Source: Anoplopoma fimbria | Lineage: Eukaryota; Chordata; Actinopteri; Perciformes; Anoplopomatidae | Length of the DNA stretch: 64,000 nt | Direction: 5' to 3' | NCBI RefSeq assembly: GCF_027596085.1 | Contig: NC_072462.1 | Coordinates: 20,607,921-20,671,920, forward strand | Shown here: positions 40,996-53,546 of the stretch, piece after piece | Numbering within the stretch: position 1 is the first letter of the stretch | Layout: each line of letters starts with the position of its first letter | Program-made: the position numbers and the translations under genes | Notes under the pieces: model-generated | Seen by the model: only the letters and a program-made list of their open reading frames with translations | Database searches by the model: none | What the model was told of the DNA's origin: nothing

Positions 40996-41267
40996 AATGC
41001 CCGTTTTACTGGTTCAACACTATTTGAACCAGGTCAGGTAAAAAGCTTCAGCCTCCCCTGTGGATCCAAATGAACCAGCATGCCAAATCTAAAATGAAAT
41101 GAAATTTGTACTCAGCCTTAATCTCTCAAAGCATGCGGCAATTTCCCGAACAGAGTACTGCCACACCCACAGTATCATCAGCTAACAAACTGACACATAC
41201 ATTATGTAAACAGCCATTTCTTGTGGATTCTGCTGAGATGAGTTACATTTTGCAGGCAGTTCAACTC

Positions 41268-41269
41268 TT

Positions 41270-41292
<23 letters not shown>
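41268..41292. repeat. (TC)n microsatellite, ~25 bp
   Basis: Short CT tract, slightly interrupted at the right. Confidence 0.9.
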
Positions 41293-41300
<8 letters not shown>

Positions 41301-42860
41301 TATGTTGCAAACTGTTGAGATCTTCCAGTTTTGCAGGCTGGGGGTCTGGGTTAGATTGGCTTGTGCACAGCTGGTGTGTGGAGGACCTGATGTAGCTTTA
41401 AGTCTCATGCAAACATTCCATTAAAACAGCATTACGGACCTACCAAGAATAACTGTTATATTAGCCCCAAGGTGTACAGAATTGCAGTCTCTTTGTCTCG
41501 TGTTGTTTAGTTTTTTTGGTTGTGTAATGTATGTGTGCTCAAGCCTGCATTCAGGCTGTCGCAGTGTGTGTGTGTGTGTGTGTTCAGCTGCCTGTTTGCC
41601 CTCTCTCTATCAGTAGATATATGTATTTGAAGGTTTCAGACTGTGTAGAACGACACCTTTCATAACTCCATGATGAGAACACGGTGTATGTAAAAAGACA
41701 GCGCAGAGTGCTCCTGCACAGAGAAGCTGGCTGAATTCACAATAATGGCCTCAAGCTTTACAGGCCAGACACTTTTTTGATTTTTCTCTCCTACTCTCTC
41801 TCTGTGTCGTCCTGTCTATCCGTCTTTCTCTCTAGCTTTGAATCTGACAGCTAAGTTTAAAGCAGTCAGCTGTTTCGTTTCAGATGTCGGGGATTCGGGT
41901 GGTACCTGCCTGTCTCATCGCTCTCCCTGTGTGAGAGTGATGGCAGTTAGCTGGTTGTGCATGTGGCAGACTGACACCTCTGATTGGTCAATCCCAGCCT
42001 GTCACTCATTTCCCCACCACAGGCACCGCAACCGAGAAGCAATTGTCGCGACACTGACGGAGCCTCAGGCTATTATTGCCAAGTTGACACAGAGATTTAC
42101 CTCTTAGTGAGACTAGAGACATCTCAACTCAACAGCTTTAACACACTCAAATTTCAATTTTGGTAAAACACTGGTAGTACTGACTGGAGTTTCTGTGATA
42201 AAATGGCAATTTCTAGTTCCATTAGTGTGCTAGCGTTATCTCAACCGCAATAGCTTTCCTCCTTATTCCTTTACCAACAGCTTTCTGCAAGTGTCTTGTC
42301 CAACATCAGTGTGATGCTCCAGTTTCTTTCTCACTTTAAATCACTGATGTTGTTATTGAGGTGGTACTGAGGCCGAAAAAGTCAGAAGAGAGTTTGTGTT
42401 TCTTCTGTTAAAGGTGAACTGTGTAATGCCTGACTACATGGTCCAAAGAAATAAGGGGCAGTATTTCACCTCTCATACCTGATCCATACAATCTTGACTT
42501 ACAGTGATCAGTTATATCATTTTATGTTGGCCATCTTTGTCTTTACTGTGCCACTAACTGGGGGCCGAAACTGGAAAACGTCCCGCACCTTCATCTCGTC
42601 CACCCCGCGTTCAGGAGACCACCTTGGCACTGGAAGGAGAGCGGTCTGCACTCGGCAGTTCCAGGAGAAGGACACAGCAACTCTAATTCAACCAGTCACA
42701 GCAGGTCCATCCTTTGTAACGACAGCAACAGAAAGTTTGCTGGCGGCAGTTCCCCAGGATTAGAGCCCCCGATGATGCACTGGCAAAATTCAAGCTAACT
42801 GCTAACTAAAGATCCATCTCACTGGAAATGTCGCATGCTCTGCTCCTGGTGAACCACTCC

Positions 42861-42876
42861 CACCCTCGCGAGGGTG
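42861..42876. other. perfect 16-bp palindrome
   Basis: CACCCTCG followed by its exact reverse complement CGAGGGTG, at the right side of a GC-rich patch (42545-42880) in otherwise AT-rich DNA. It is too short to classify. Confidence 0.9.
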
Positions 42877-43153
42877 CAAGTCGTTGTCTTGTTGGGTTTA
42901 ATCCAATAAACAACCAACACATACACAGACCATGGATGTATTAATGATGAGCCCTCAGTAAAGCTCTACTTCTTTTTCCTCTTATGTTGGACTGAGGGCA
43001 GACTGGAAGCAAGTGGTATTACAAGACAGGACGGGCCAGGGCTAACTGGTTAGCATGGTCATTTCAGTAGATATCTTCGCAACACAATACAAAGACTTCT
43101 TTGAAATAGCATTAACACTAACTTCTGCACATTCTCTTAATAATGTTTTGAAT

Positions 43154-43384
<231 letters not shown>

Positions 43385-44905
43385 TTCTTGCCAGACCTAA
43401 CACATTAGACCTTTAAGTACAAAAATGGGTGACAAAGAAAGTGTTGAAGATTCACCCGGCACCTGACACAAAAAGTGATTGTCAAATGTGGCAAGGGAGG
43501 AGCAGATGGAAATAATTGGTCTGCCCTCCATCCTCCACTTGGAACGCATGAGATGATTACTATTGATGCCTTAGGTTTTGAGTGTCACCCTGTATTACTC
43601 ACAGGGTGACACGGTGCTAGACTTCATCCCCTGTTTGACCTGCTGCAGTGCCTCTGACAAAGGCTATTTAGCCTTAACCAGGCCCTGTTCTGAGGGAGCT
43701 CAAAACAATTGGATCCCTATAATGACAATCAGTTATTTACCAGAATAAAATAAATCTAAAACTTCTCAGATCATTTATTTTTTTGCTTTTGTTTGTCCTT
43801 GGGATGGCTGATAAAAAAAGAAATTGAAACAAAGTGCGGAGAAAGGTCCAGGCATGTGAGGCCACAGCTTAAAATAATTAAATTTGCTGTTTCACAAAGA
43901 AGATTACTCTAAAATGAAAGAATCACTCATGAGTGGCACTGGGCTGTTCCTCAACTTTCCTGGCAATCTTCACTGCACTGTCGAGACAAATAATAATGAA
44001 ATATGGTTAGAATGAAGTAGCACGAAAGGAATGCCTGGCCGGCCTCTCATAAGCTTCTGGATTCATGCTACTAGTTTGTGCAGAGGTCTGGGGAAAGTTA
44101 AGAACAAAGAGGACGACCAAATCACATGCAACCATCAATACAAAAACAAGACAATACAGAAAATGCCTTCATTTTCTGAAGGACTTTTGGCTTATGGATA
44201 TGTTTTTTGTGTTTTCCCTTGTTCTATATAGAGACCCTCTCCAGCTGCATTAGAATGTGAAACAGACATTACTATGAATATTGAACAGTACAGATTAAGA
44301 GAAATAGGCAGAAAATGAATGGAATTAATTGAAAATGGCAGAGATTGAGAGGGGGGAAATGAAAAAGAGACAAGTGGGACAAGGAGCACTGGGCAGTGAA
44401 AGAATTTGTTCTCCTGCAAAGAGATAATAGCTGCCTCTCAAAAAGAAATCCAATTCATATTCCCATAAGGCAGTTTGGACTTTGCAGCTACGTTCTTTTT
44501 TCATTGCAATATTAAACAATGCAACAGTATGCAATGAATCATCATAAACAAGTTTTTGGAGATCAAAAAAACTTTCCATCCATAGTTCAAAACTCAGATT
44601 TATGCACACACAAAGTATTAAGTGGATTCATGAGTCGATGGCCACAAAACCTATTTGGTCGTCTCTTCCTTTAGATGTTTTGCGTGAGGAAGGAAGCGGT
44701 TGAAACGAGGTGAGATTGTGTTAGAGATGCGAAGCCGCTCGGGGGGGATTGTTTTATCTCCTGTGAAACATGAGATGTTATTCCAGAGCTTTGAGAAAGA
44801 TTTGTGATGTCAGGTGGCTAAGTGAGCATCTGTGTATGAGAGAGAGCGAGAGACCGGCCCGGGGGAGGTGATCCAAGTGTCCAGGTATAATGGTCGACTT
44901 CCTGT

Positions 44906-44935
44906 GTCTGACCTCCAGAGCTGTGGAGGTCAGAC
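44906..44935. other. 12-bp perfect inverted repeat (hairpin)
   Basis: GTCTGACCTCCA, a six-base loop, then TGGAGGTCAGAC. There is no T run or other context to suggest a function. Confidence 0.85.
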
Positions 44936-45256
44936 CTCTCAACAACTCCTTCCTTTCATACCTCTCTGCTGCGTTTTAAAAGATAATAGCGTTTCCTTAC
45001 ATTTTGGATCTTATTTGTTTAGATCTCGCCATCAATTCTATTGGTTTTGATGTTTTTAACAGAATATTAATGTATTTCTTTTTCCTTTTTTTGTGGCTCT
45101 CTTCATCTTTGTCTCTGTCTCTCTCTATCTCACTTATCAACTCCTGATGCTCTCATAAGGTATTCATCCTCCTTTCATTCATTCATCTCTCACACACGGC
45201 TGTTTCCAATTGGCCCAGAGACATTCCTGGAATGCCAGGGCGTCATTGTTTTGTGC

Positions 45257-45384
45257 AGTGTGTGTCTACTCGCTGCCGATTTCACTCCCTCATGTTGAAG
45301 AAAAGCTCTGGACCAGTAGAGAGGGATTGGATGGTTGCCAAGAAGATAGCTACAGAAGAAAAGGAGAAAAAGTAGCAAAGTCGA
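45257..45384. repeat. duplicated segment, copy 2 (pair with 43257-43384)
   Basis: Same orientation, almost exactly 2.0 kb from copy 1. Here the TG run in front is only a few units long, whereas copy 1 carries 112 bp of it. Confidence 0.85.
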
Positions 45385-48300
45385 GAAAACATCGCTTGAC
45401 GTGCATGCGTTTGAATTCTTACGCCTTGAGTCAGAATCCCAGCAAATGTGCAAACAAGACTGGAAGTTCTGTATATTGAAAAAACATTGCCATAAAGGTC
45501 ACGCCCACTCACAAATACATGCAGAGCATGTCTGTTAAGTCTTTGAGACAAATCTATAGATCCAAAAGTTTTCATAGATGTCAAATATGACTTTTAGGCA
45601 AATGGATATAAAGTGATGTACAGTCAAAGCAATGCTACTACAAAGGAAACAAAAGTTTATGCTAATGGCTTAAAGGCACTCTTCCGATATATTTATTATA
45701 ATAGGCACTCAGACATGCACATCGTTTTAATTACACATGCAAGTGCACATACTGTGGAGACAAATATGTGCACTTTCAATTCAATTAGTTATACGTAAAT
45801 TGCATATTTGCATTACAACACGTGCACTAATCTTACACAGTCACACACACACACACGCACACACACATGTGCGTTCATGCTTTGGGATAGCTTCAGAGCA
45901 CCGGATGAAAATATATTACACCACAATTACATTACAGTTAGCCACGACAGCTGGTCTGGACAAAAAGGCACCACAGCGTCTCTGTCTCCGTCTCTCTTTG
46001 ACTTTGTCGTAGAGTTTTATTTACATTCCTCTTTCTCCCATGACACATGACTAGGCTAATCTAAAAGGCAGTGAGCCCGGCATTGGCAGGCTGAGTCAAG
46101 CAGAGACCAAAGCCATCTGCCTAAACGAGTTGTGCCATTCAGAGCGGCACAGACTCCAAGAGGAACCACATCTTCACAGAAGAGTTTCTAATATGAGGAA
46201 AGTGATTTTTAAACCAAATGAGATGTGCATGATGGATAGACAGACAGACTCCAAGATGAATGGATTTCGTTATCTATTGTCAGTCCCTTGGTTTGTTATT
46301 CAGAAACTAAACTGGGTTCAGCAAAGATTGTGGTTTGTCAAATTGACTCCTCATCATGGAAGTGATAAGCGAAAGACAGCATGAATAGGGATTCGAACTC
46401 AGGAAAGTTTGTAATTTTGTGTTTTTGTCGAGGCCAAAAACGCTCCAGAATGTTTGAACATCGTAAGCTGAAGATTTTACATGGAGAAAAAAAGTGAATG
46501 AATGGAAAAATTGGAAGAAAAGGCATTCATTCTTGTTGTCATAGCAAGAGAATCCACTTCAAACACACACGGGCGCAGAAAGACGTGCGCACACACATAG
46601 TGATGCATACAGACAATTCACACAAAGCAACAGGGAGGCTACTAATACAACCAAATAGCAATTACTACAGCGTCTGCAGCCTAGCAACCAGGGCCACTGG
46701 ATGTCGTTGTCCCTCATCATCCTTGCGTCTGTGTTTGTGTCTGTTAGTGCGCCCCGTTCTGCGATAAAGATCCTCTTAAGCAAGTCCCAGAATTTTTGTG
46801 TGTCAGGTTTAGAATAGTGGCACTGAAGAAGAGAAAGCATTGCTTATAGGGTAGGAATAAGATGGAGAAAGAACTGCAATATCAATTTATTTAGAGCAAA
46901 ACACAGTAGTGAGTGGTGCAACAACTAGCTGGTGTGACTACGCGCATTGCAGGATTTATTTGAACTTTTATGCACTTATGTAAGCCATCAATCTCTATGA
47001 ACAGATTTTGCATTCACATGTAGAATATTTAGTAGTATTGTAGTCGTAGTGGTATTGTAGTCCTCCTTTGAGAAGGATTTGGTTGGACGCAGGTAAACAG
47101 TGGATAGCACAAAGTGATGTCTGAAGATGATTTAGCTTTTAATTGGTTTAAAATTAGCTTTTGAACTGGCTGCTTGTCAAACGATACAGTCATACACGTT
47201 GTCTCTCATCTCTAAACCCGTTCTACAATCTGAAGTTCCTAATCTGACTGTGTATAATGAGCAGCACACAGGAAAGGATGTCTTGGGCCGGATATCCGCT
47301 GGCTACATCGGAACCCTGGAAATATAGCCGCTTTGTCGCCAGAGGCTTATCTGTCCTCAGATGGATAGTCAAAGGTCTGACAACAACGACAATGTGTCAT
47401 GGAGTGTAATAAAAAAACATAACATTTTAAATCTGTGTTTAGGAACTGCAAAAAGATCAACTGCATTTAAAAAAATGTCTGCTTTAAAGCTAGGTGCCAA
47501 TCGAAGGCTTATGTATAGATTTATCTGCTTTGCTTTGTAATTGCGGTCTTATGAATATAAAGTGTCCCTCTTCTTCTCTTGTTGGTCTCAGTATTCATGA
47601 GTCACAGTCTACAGTAAGTTGTGTCTCTGACCTATTACCATTTAAAAGTAACCTAATTACGCACTTGGGCACGCACACGTGCACACTTGCAGGTGTGTGT
47701 TTCACGAGGCTGACAAAAGGGCATCTTCAAAATCACATTCAGTGTTTAGCAATTCAAACCACATGATGAAAGTGCACTAATTCAAATAACATTTATTCAT
47801 GAGCGGCGGCCTGTCTGCCACTGATTCAGGTGAGGTGGTTCACCAATAAAGAACATGCACATTGACATTTTAATTAGAGCTATTGTTTTATGTGCTTTAA
47901 TATCCATACAGTCTTTGTTGTCTGTTTTGTGTACAGGCACATTATCTCTTCCCCCGTCTCCTCCATCCTGTTTCAACCTCTGTTTTCATTAGATGTAAAT
48001 ACAGCTTTGATGTTTAATGGTTATTGAGGCAACTGAGCGCCATGTGCACAGGAACGTGCGTCTGATGAAAGAAGGCTGTCTTCTCTCTGTTATTTTTTTT
48101 ATGTATTTGCCTTAATCTTTATTTCTTTTTTCTTCTCTTGTCCCTGTGCCTCACCTCCTCTTTACCATTTTGTCCTCACTTCCCTTCTTTCTTTCCTCTG
48201 ACATTTCAAACAATGCAACTGACCCAACAAATGTATTTCCTCTTGAACGTTTTGTTTACTTTATTTGGTTTTATTAGTTCCATCTTAAAGGTTCAAAGCA

Positions 48301-48955
48301 GCACTTAATTCACACTGTATCTAAAGGGCAGCTAAATGCTAGCTCTAAGACATTTCATCTAACTGACCAATTACTCACTTACTCAAGCAATCAAGGGCTT
48401 GTAAACTTAAATCACATGGACTTTCAAATAACTTTATTGGGCAAAGTTATGATTACTTGTATCAGCATCAGTCCAGCTTTTTGATTTGGCCTTTTTCTGT
48501 TATGCTCTATTTCTAAACCGTGGCGTTCAGATGTCATCATCTGACGCCTTGAACACATACACCCTAATGTTACGGGGGCCATTAACAGTAGTATTCATGG
48601 TTCGGATCAGGTTCTCCCTCCTAACAAAGCACACACTTCAATCCCCTTGGAGGAGCCCTACAGTGCTCTGCCAGTGAACTGCACTTCAAAGTCTCAGCAG
48701 CGGTTTGATTGAAGCCGCTCACACGTGGCAAGATGAACCAAATTAAAGGAGTTAACACTCCAGAGTTCAAACAAACCACTCCAAACACACACCTATGCTC
48801 GTACTCTTAACGCCTGTATTCCTTCACCTTCCCTCTGCTGCTTTTCTCTCTAAAACCGCAATGTTATCATTGAACTTCTCCAAATTTCCTAATCGGCTTT
48901 TTTGATTGATCATGGCTAATTCTCAAAAGCCGATAGGAATACCTGCAGCTCTCAT

Positions 48956-48960
<5 letters not shown>

Positions 48961-49046
<86 letters not shown>
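48961..49046. repeat. (TG)n microsatellite, 86 bp
   Basis: Perfect TG tract. Confidence 0.98.
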
Positions 49047-49047
<1 letters not shown>

Positions 49048-52000
49048 TGTGACTTTGACTGAAGCTCTCAGATGAGGAGCCAATTGATTGAGATGGCCTC
49101 AATTAGTCTCTGTGATTAATTGAGTGTGATTGGATGTCGTCCCTGGCACCTCATCGTTGACGCTATTGACAGGCTAATTAGTTGCCGTGGTGACCGCTTA
49201 AACACAGCTTATTGTGTGTGACTCTGAAATGACCCTTTAGCAGCCAATCAAGCCTCTACCTCTTGCTTGTGGGCATGTGTGTGCGTGGATATGTGTGTGT
49301 GTCCAAATGCTCCTTGAGGAATGTTCTGATATCGCTATTACAAAAATAATAAGACTGGATGCTGCTGCAATATGTTGAAATGTTTTTTATTGTTTTATTG
49401 AGTCATCATATATAAAAAAAATATGGGATAACTCATATTCCTGTTTTTCATGAAAAAAACTATTTTTCATACAAAAGATAAGTTTCAGCATCCAAGAGTA
49501 AGCTGATAGAGATAAAGACAAAAAAAGGCTGAACCACCCCACACTTACTTAGTGCTGAAACTACAAAGCATTACAGGATAATGTCTCCAAAAAAAAAATG
49601 GACCTGTATAACCATCAGTGATGAGAGGAATACTTGAGATGTGTTGGATAAATTGAGCTGCCAAAAGAAAACACATTGCGGCACTTACATGTGATCTAGC
49701 CGTGAATTGTCCCATCTGCTTTTTGTAACTCCCTCCCTCCTGAGGGATCGCCTTTCCACTCAGGTTTTTTTCTCCACTGTTCATTGTTTCCCACATTGAA
49801 ACACTTTGCCTGTTGCTTCTTTTTGCCACAAAATACTTGTTTCTGATTGGCTATCAGGATATCTCCGGTCAACAGTATAACTAACTTTACTAATTTTGTG
49901 CTCATGATGGCCTAGCCTTTATTAGATTGTAAATAATTCTAACAAATTTACTGAATAAATGATTAACTTATAATCTCACTCACTTTATTTTCTGAACTAA
50001 ATGGTGGTGAAAGCGAGGACATACCTATTGTTATCCAAAGTTTAAGAAATAGATATTTTTTTAATGAAAGTATTTATTTATTTAATTATTAAATATATTT
50101 TTGTAAGTGCCATATAATACTCATAATGTATTATATGTCTTAGTGTAAGGAAGAAATACTTCTGGTATGCACAGTTCCTTGTGTTTATATTATCAGTTAC
50201 TTTCCAATGTGGAGCCAATTACTTATTATACATACTTTTACTCTACTTTGTGCAACATTTTATGTCATTACATGTCGATCAACATTCAGGCCATTGTTGA
50301 AAGGACATTTATAATACAATCTCAAACATTACTTTATCATTCCCATTTCAGGGTCACATATCTTAAAATCTTCATCGTCCCTTGGATTTAAGTCAGAGCT
50401 ACTGAAAAAAGCTAAAAAGATTATTTGAAGTAGTTCATTTCTCTACATGCTGCTTAAAGAAGGGTAAGGTCTCTTTTCAATCACTGTTCTATTAAAGCAT
50501 TACCTTTCTTTCTTGCCACACCCTGGCAGTCCTGTTCTACAAAAACATTGGGAGCTATCCTTTTTCCCACAGGGGGAGAGACATCCTGCTCCACTGAGCA
50601 GCTCATGCAGTTTTTCCCATGTCCACACTGAATGGGTTAGTGGCTCTTAAAGACAGGATGACCCATCCCACCCATTCAGCTCTGGTGTACATTACTGACT
50701 TTAAATGAAGAATCACATTGTGTGAATGTCGCTGTTATCAGTCAACATATCTTATCAGGAGTATATAATGCTTACTGGCTGCTATCCAATATTTAATAAT
50801 GAAAGTCCAATGCTAGCCCCATATATTGTCAAAGCGTTATACTGCAGAAATACTAACCAACAAAGCACCATGTGTGAATTGAAAACACTGCAATTTAGAT
50901 CTAGAAAAGATAAAGAAGAAATTAGGGTGAATTTGGGAACAGAATACAGAGATGGAAAATGATTTATATGTAAAATATTACATAAAGAAATGTGTTTTTG
51001 TGATGTCACACTGTACACTCACTGTATGTCATCTGCAGTAGAGATAAAAAAGGCTGAAAGGGTTAGAAGCTGTGGGGATAAAAGAGGGAGTGGTAGACGA
51101 GTGCGCGGTTGACTAGCCGTGAAGAAAAGACACTAATCTTGGAGGAGGCCAGAGCTGGCGCAACATCACTTTTTCTGGCCAACCTCCTTTATTCTTCTGT
51201 TGCTCTACCACTCCAATATCCTTCCTTTCTCCACAGACCATCTTCCCTCCCAACTTTACTTTTTTTTTTCTTCCTCTGTCTATCCAGTTACTCCAGATCT
51301 GCTCACCATCAACTTCTGCTTTAGTCGTTTTCTTAAATCATTTAAATTTGATTGAATTGTTACAGAAAAAAAACAAGGTTTTCAGTTCACTTGTTCTTGT
51401 ACATCCAACACTCAGACACCTTAGGGGACAAAAATCAATGTGAACACAGTACATTTCTAAATAATTGCCTGCAGTAGCAACATTTTACACTGCTGCAAAC
51501 ATTATATAAAAACATGTGGAAGCAGATAGGCTTTTCACTCAGTGACAGAATGAGCATGAATGTTACATTGATTTGAATCCGGTGTTGCATCTTACCTGAC
51601 ACTGTGGTAACAAGATGGTCTCTCAATACAAATTGAATATATATAATCAATCTTAATCACTCCCTCTTAATGAATATGACTTTCAATTTATTTGTGCAAT
51701 AAAAAAATAAATATCACAAACACAAGCAATCACAACTAAATAAATTAAAAGCATATCTTATAAAACATAACCAGAGACCTAACTTAATTTACGGTGAGTA
51801 ACAGTGACGTTTTGTATGCGTGAAATATTTGATTGAGAATGAATAATTCAATGAGGAAATGTGTAATTAAAGGCAGCTGCTTTGCATTTGATTAATGTGA
51901 GCTGTGTTTCCCTGATATCTCTTTGGTATGTCTCTGTTTTTCTGAATGTCTCTATGTCAAACTCTGCCTTGATCTTAATTATATAATGTACCGTATATTT

Positions 52001-52050
52001 TAGTTAACTGTTTTTCCCTATGTCTTGTTTTTTTTTTATTCTCTCTGTAG

Positions 52051-52168
52051 TTCCCCCCCAGGAGCCCACAGTCACCTGTCGATCCAACACCTACCCTAAA
52101 GGCTTCTACTGCAGCTGGCACCAACTGCACCCGACGTACATCCCCACTACCTTTGAAGTGGACGTACA
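52051..52168 (+). CDS. cntfr: ciliary neurotrophic factor receptor alpha, exon for first half of FNIII module 1
   Basis: CNTFR alpha is the GPI-anchored, ligand-binding subunit that joins LIFR and gp130 (IL6ST) at the cell surface to signal for CNTF and CLCF1/CRLF1. This 118-bp internal exon has two bases of a split codon, 38 codons, and two bases of the next. Its peptide includes PPQEPTVTCRSNTYPKG, FYCSWH and PTYIPTTFEVDV. CRSNTYPKGFYCSWH holds the first cysteine pair of the cytokine-receptor module and matches human CNTFR (about residues 107-146, from memory) nearly letter for letter; it differs clearly from the relatives IL11RA and CRLF1. The acceptor CTCTCTGTAG follows a long T-rich tract, with a possible branch point TTAAC (52004-52008). 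The donor is CA/GTGAGTGC. Human has an N-glycosylation sequon in the FNVTV position; here it is FEVDV. Confidence 0.96.
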
Positions 52169-53379
52169 GTGAGTGCATTTGATTTGTGTCTGGGTGCAAC
52201 TTTTGGAATTGCATGCTTCAGTCACTCTATATATATATATTGGTGTCACGCAAAGACCAAGCTTACATTAAGTGATATGACTTAAAGTTTTACTACAACG
52301 TATGTATTATTTTTTAAAAATTGGCAATTTTGGGACAAACACAGACATTTTTAGGGGTCTGTTTCTCTTACCTGAAAAAGAGGGGCGAAGCGCTGAAGAC
52401 GCAAAGAGACAAAGGGGGTTAGGGACATCTATAATTTTGCTATTTGATGCATTCTGGAAATTATTTTTATGTCTGGCCAAGGCACCAATTTATGTATGAT
52501 TTGAAACATTTTACCATCAAAAACTATGCTTTTAGTGCTGAAGGAGTCCTATTTCTGCCCTTACTGAACAAAAAAAAAACTTGTAGGCTACTTATTTTAA
52601 TTGTTCAACTATATTTTTGAGTGAAAATAACACACAAATATCAAGGCAACCAGAGCCCAAAATGTGCGTTTTGAGATTATTAATTGGGTTTGTTAAAAAA
52701 CTAAAATCATTTTGGTTTTACCCTGTAGTTAAACATCTCTCCCCTTCCGATCGTCGGGCATACGGGCATGTTTCAGCAGTAGGTAGACCTTAGAGACTGT
52801 GTGGATGGAGACCCAGCAGATCCGTCTCCCTCAGGTTCTCTTTGATATACCCAGATCACAGAGTCCCACAGCTCACGCCACAGCAGGTGGACTCTGCCTT
52901 CACTACTGTTGTAACACTGACATCATTCTGTTTGAATAATGTTGAGTAGTGGAATAGGGAGAACAAAGAGAAGTATAGATGAAGGGGACAATGGAGACAC
53001 TCACATCAATAGTAGTTGGTAACTATAGTGTCCAGGTCGGACAGTCAGCAGGTGGCATATTGAGTGAGGATACTTTATTTCTATGCTAAAAGCTCCAAAT
53101 TCTATTGAAGAGCATTTTTTTGTCCTTTTTACCCCTAAGAAACTATATGACTTACTAAATAGGATTGTAATTTCCTTGAGAAATAAACTTATAAACGCTT
53201 ATTTAGGCCTGAAAACCAAACAAAAAATTAACAAATAGTAAAACTGAGGAGGTGAAAATCAACAGTTTAAAAACTTGAAGTAAACCATCTTCTACCTTTC
53301 TCACATCTGTCCTTGTTTCTCGTTACATTTTTTTCTACTCTATCTTCCCCCTAACTCTTAAATGTCCTCTCCTCTTCAG
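52169..53379 (+). other. cntfr: cntfr intron, 1,211 bp
   Basis: GT-AG intron of phase 2. AT-rich, with no embedded gene seen. The 3' end has a C/T-rich tract and a CTAAC branch-point candidate (53351-53355) whose A is 25 nt before the AG. Confidence 0.93.
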
Positions 53380-53546
53380 ACATAACCAGCGTTCACTGGA
53401 GGTGCAGAAAGATCCAGACCACAAGAATCGCTGTCGTGTACGTTTTCCCGAGGTCTTCTCCAGCTTCCCCTACAAAGTGAATGTGACGGCAGTCAATGAC
53501 TTGGGGAAAGCCTCTACCACAATTTCTTTTGAAGAGTCCAGTATAG
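53380..53546 (+). CDS. cntfr: ciliary neurotrophic factor receptor alpha, exon for second half of FNIII module 1
   Basis: 167-bp exon: one base completing a Gln codon, 55 codons, and one base of the next. The peptide reads HNQRSLEVQKDPDHKNRCRV, then FPEVFSSFPYKVNVTAVNDL and GKASTTISFEESSI, aligning with human CNTFR about 147-202. KDP..KNRC and the VxNxLG turn are kept. The Phe in PEVF corresponds to human Phe172, a residue implicated in ligand binding. The cysteine expected eight residues into the exon (human MVCEKD) is Val here (codon 53402-53404), while the partner in NRC is retained. A sequon NVT (Asn codon 53480-53482) is present that human lacks, and the human NAT site is KAS. The acceptor is CCTCTTCAG and the donor AG/GTAAGATA. 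Joining to the flanking exons keeps the frame open. Confidence 0.96.

Noticed and set aside
41984..42166. Frame with ASGYYCQVDTEIYLLVRLE, resembling the end of an Ig domain (Y.C) and a possible missing cntfr Ig exon
   Set aside because: The spacing of D, G, Y and C is wrong for the DxGxYxC pattern, no upstream Trp/Cys half is in frame, and there is no phase-1 donor where one is needed.
46388..46400. B-box-like GGATTCGAACTC on the minus strand, hinting at a tRNA
   Set aside because: No A box or cloverleaf upstream on that strand.
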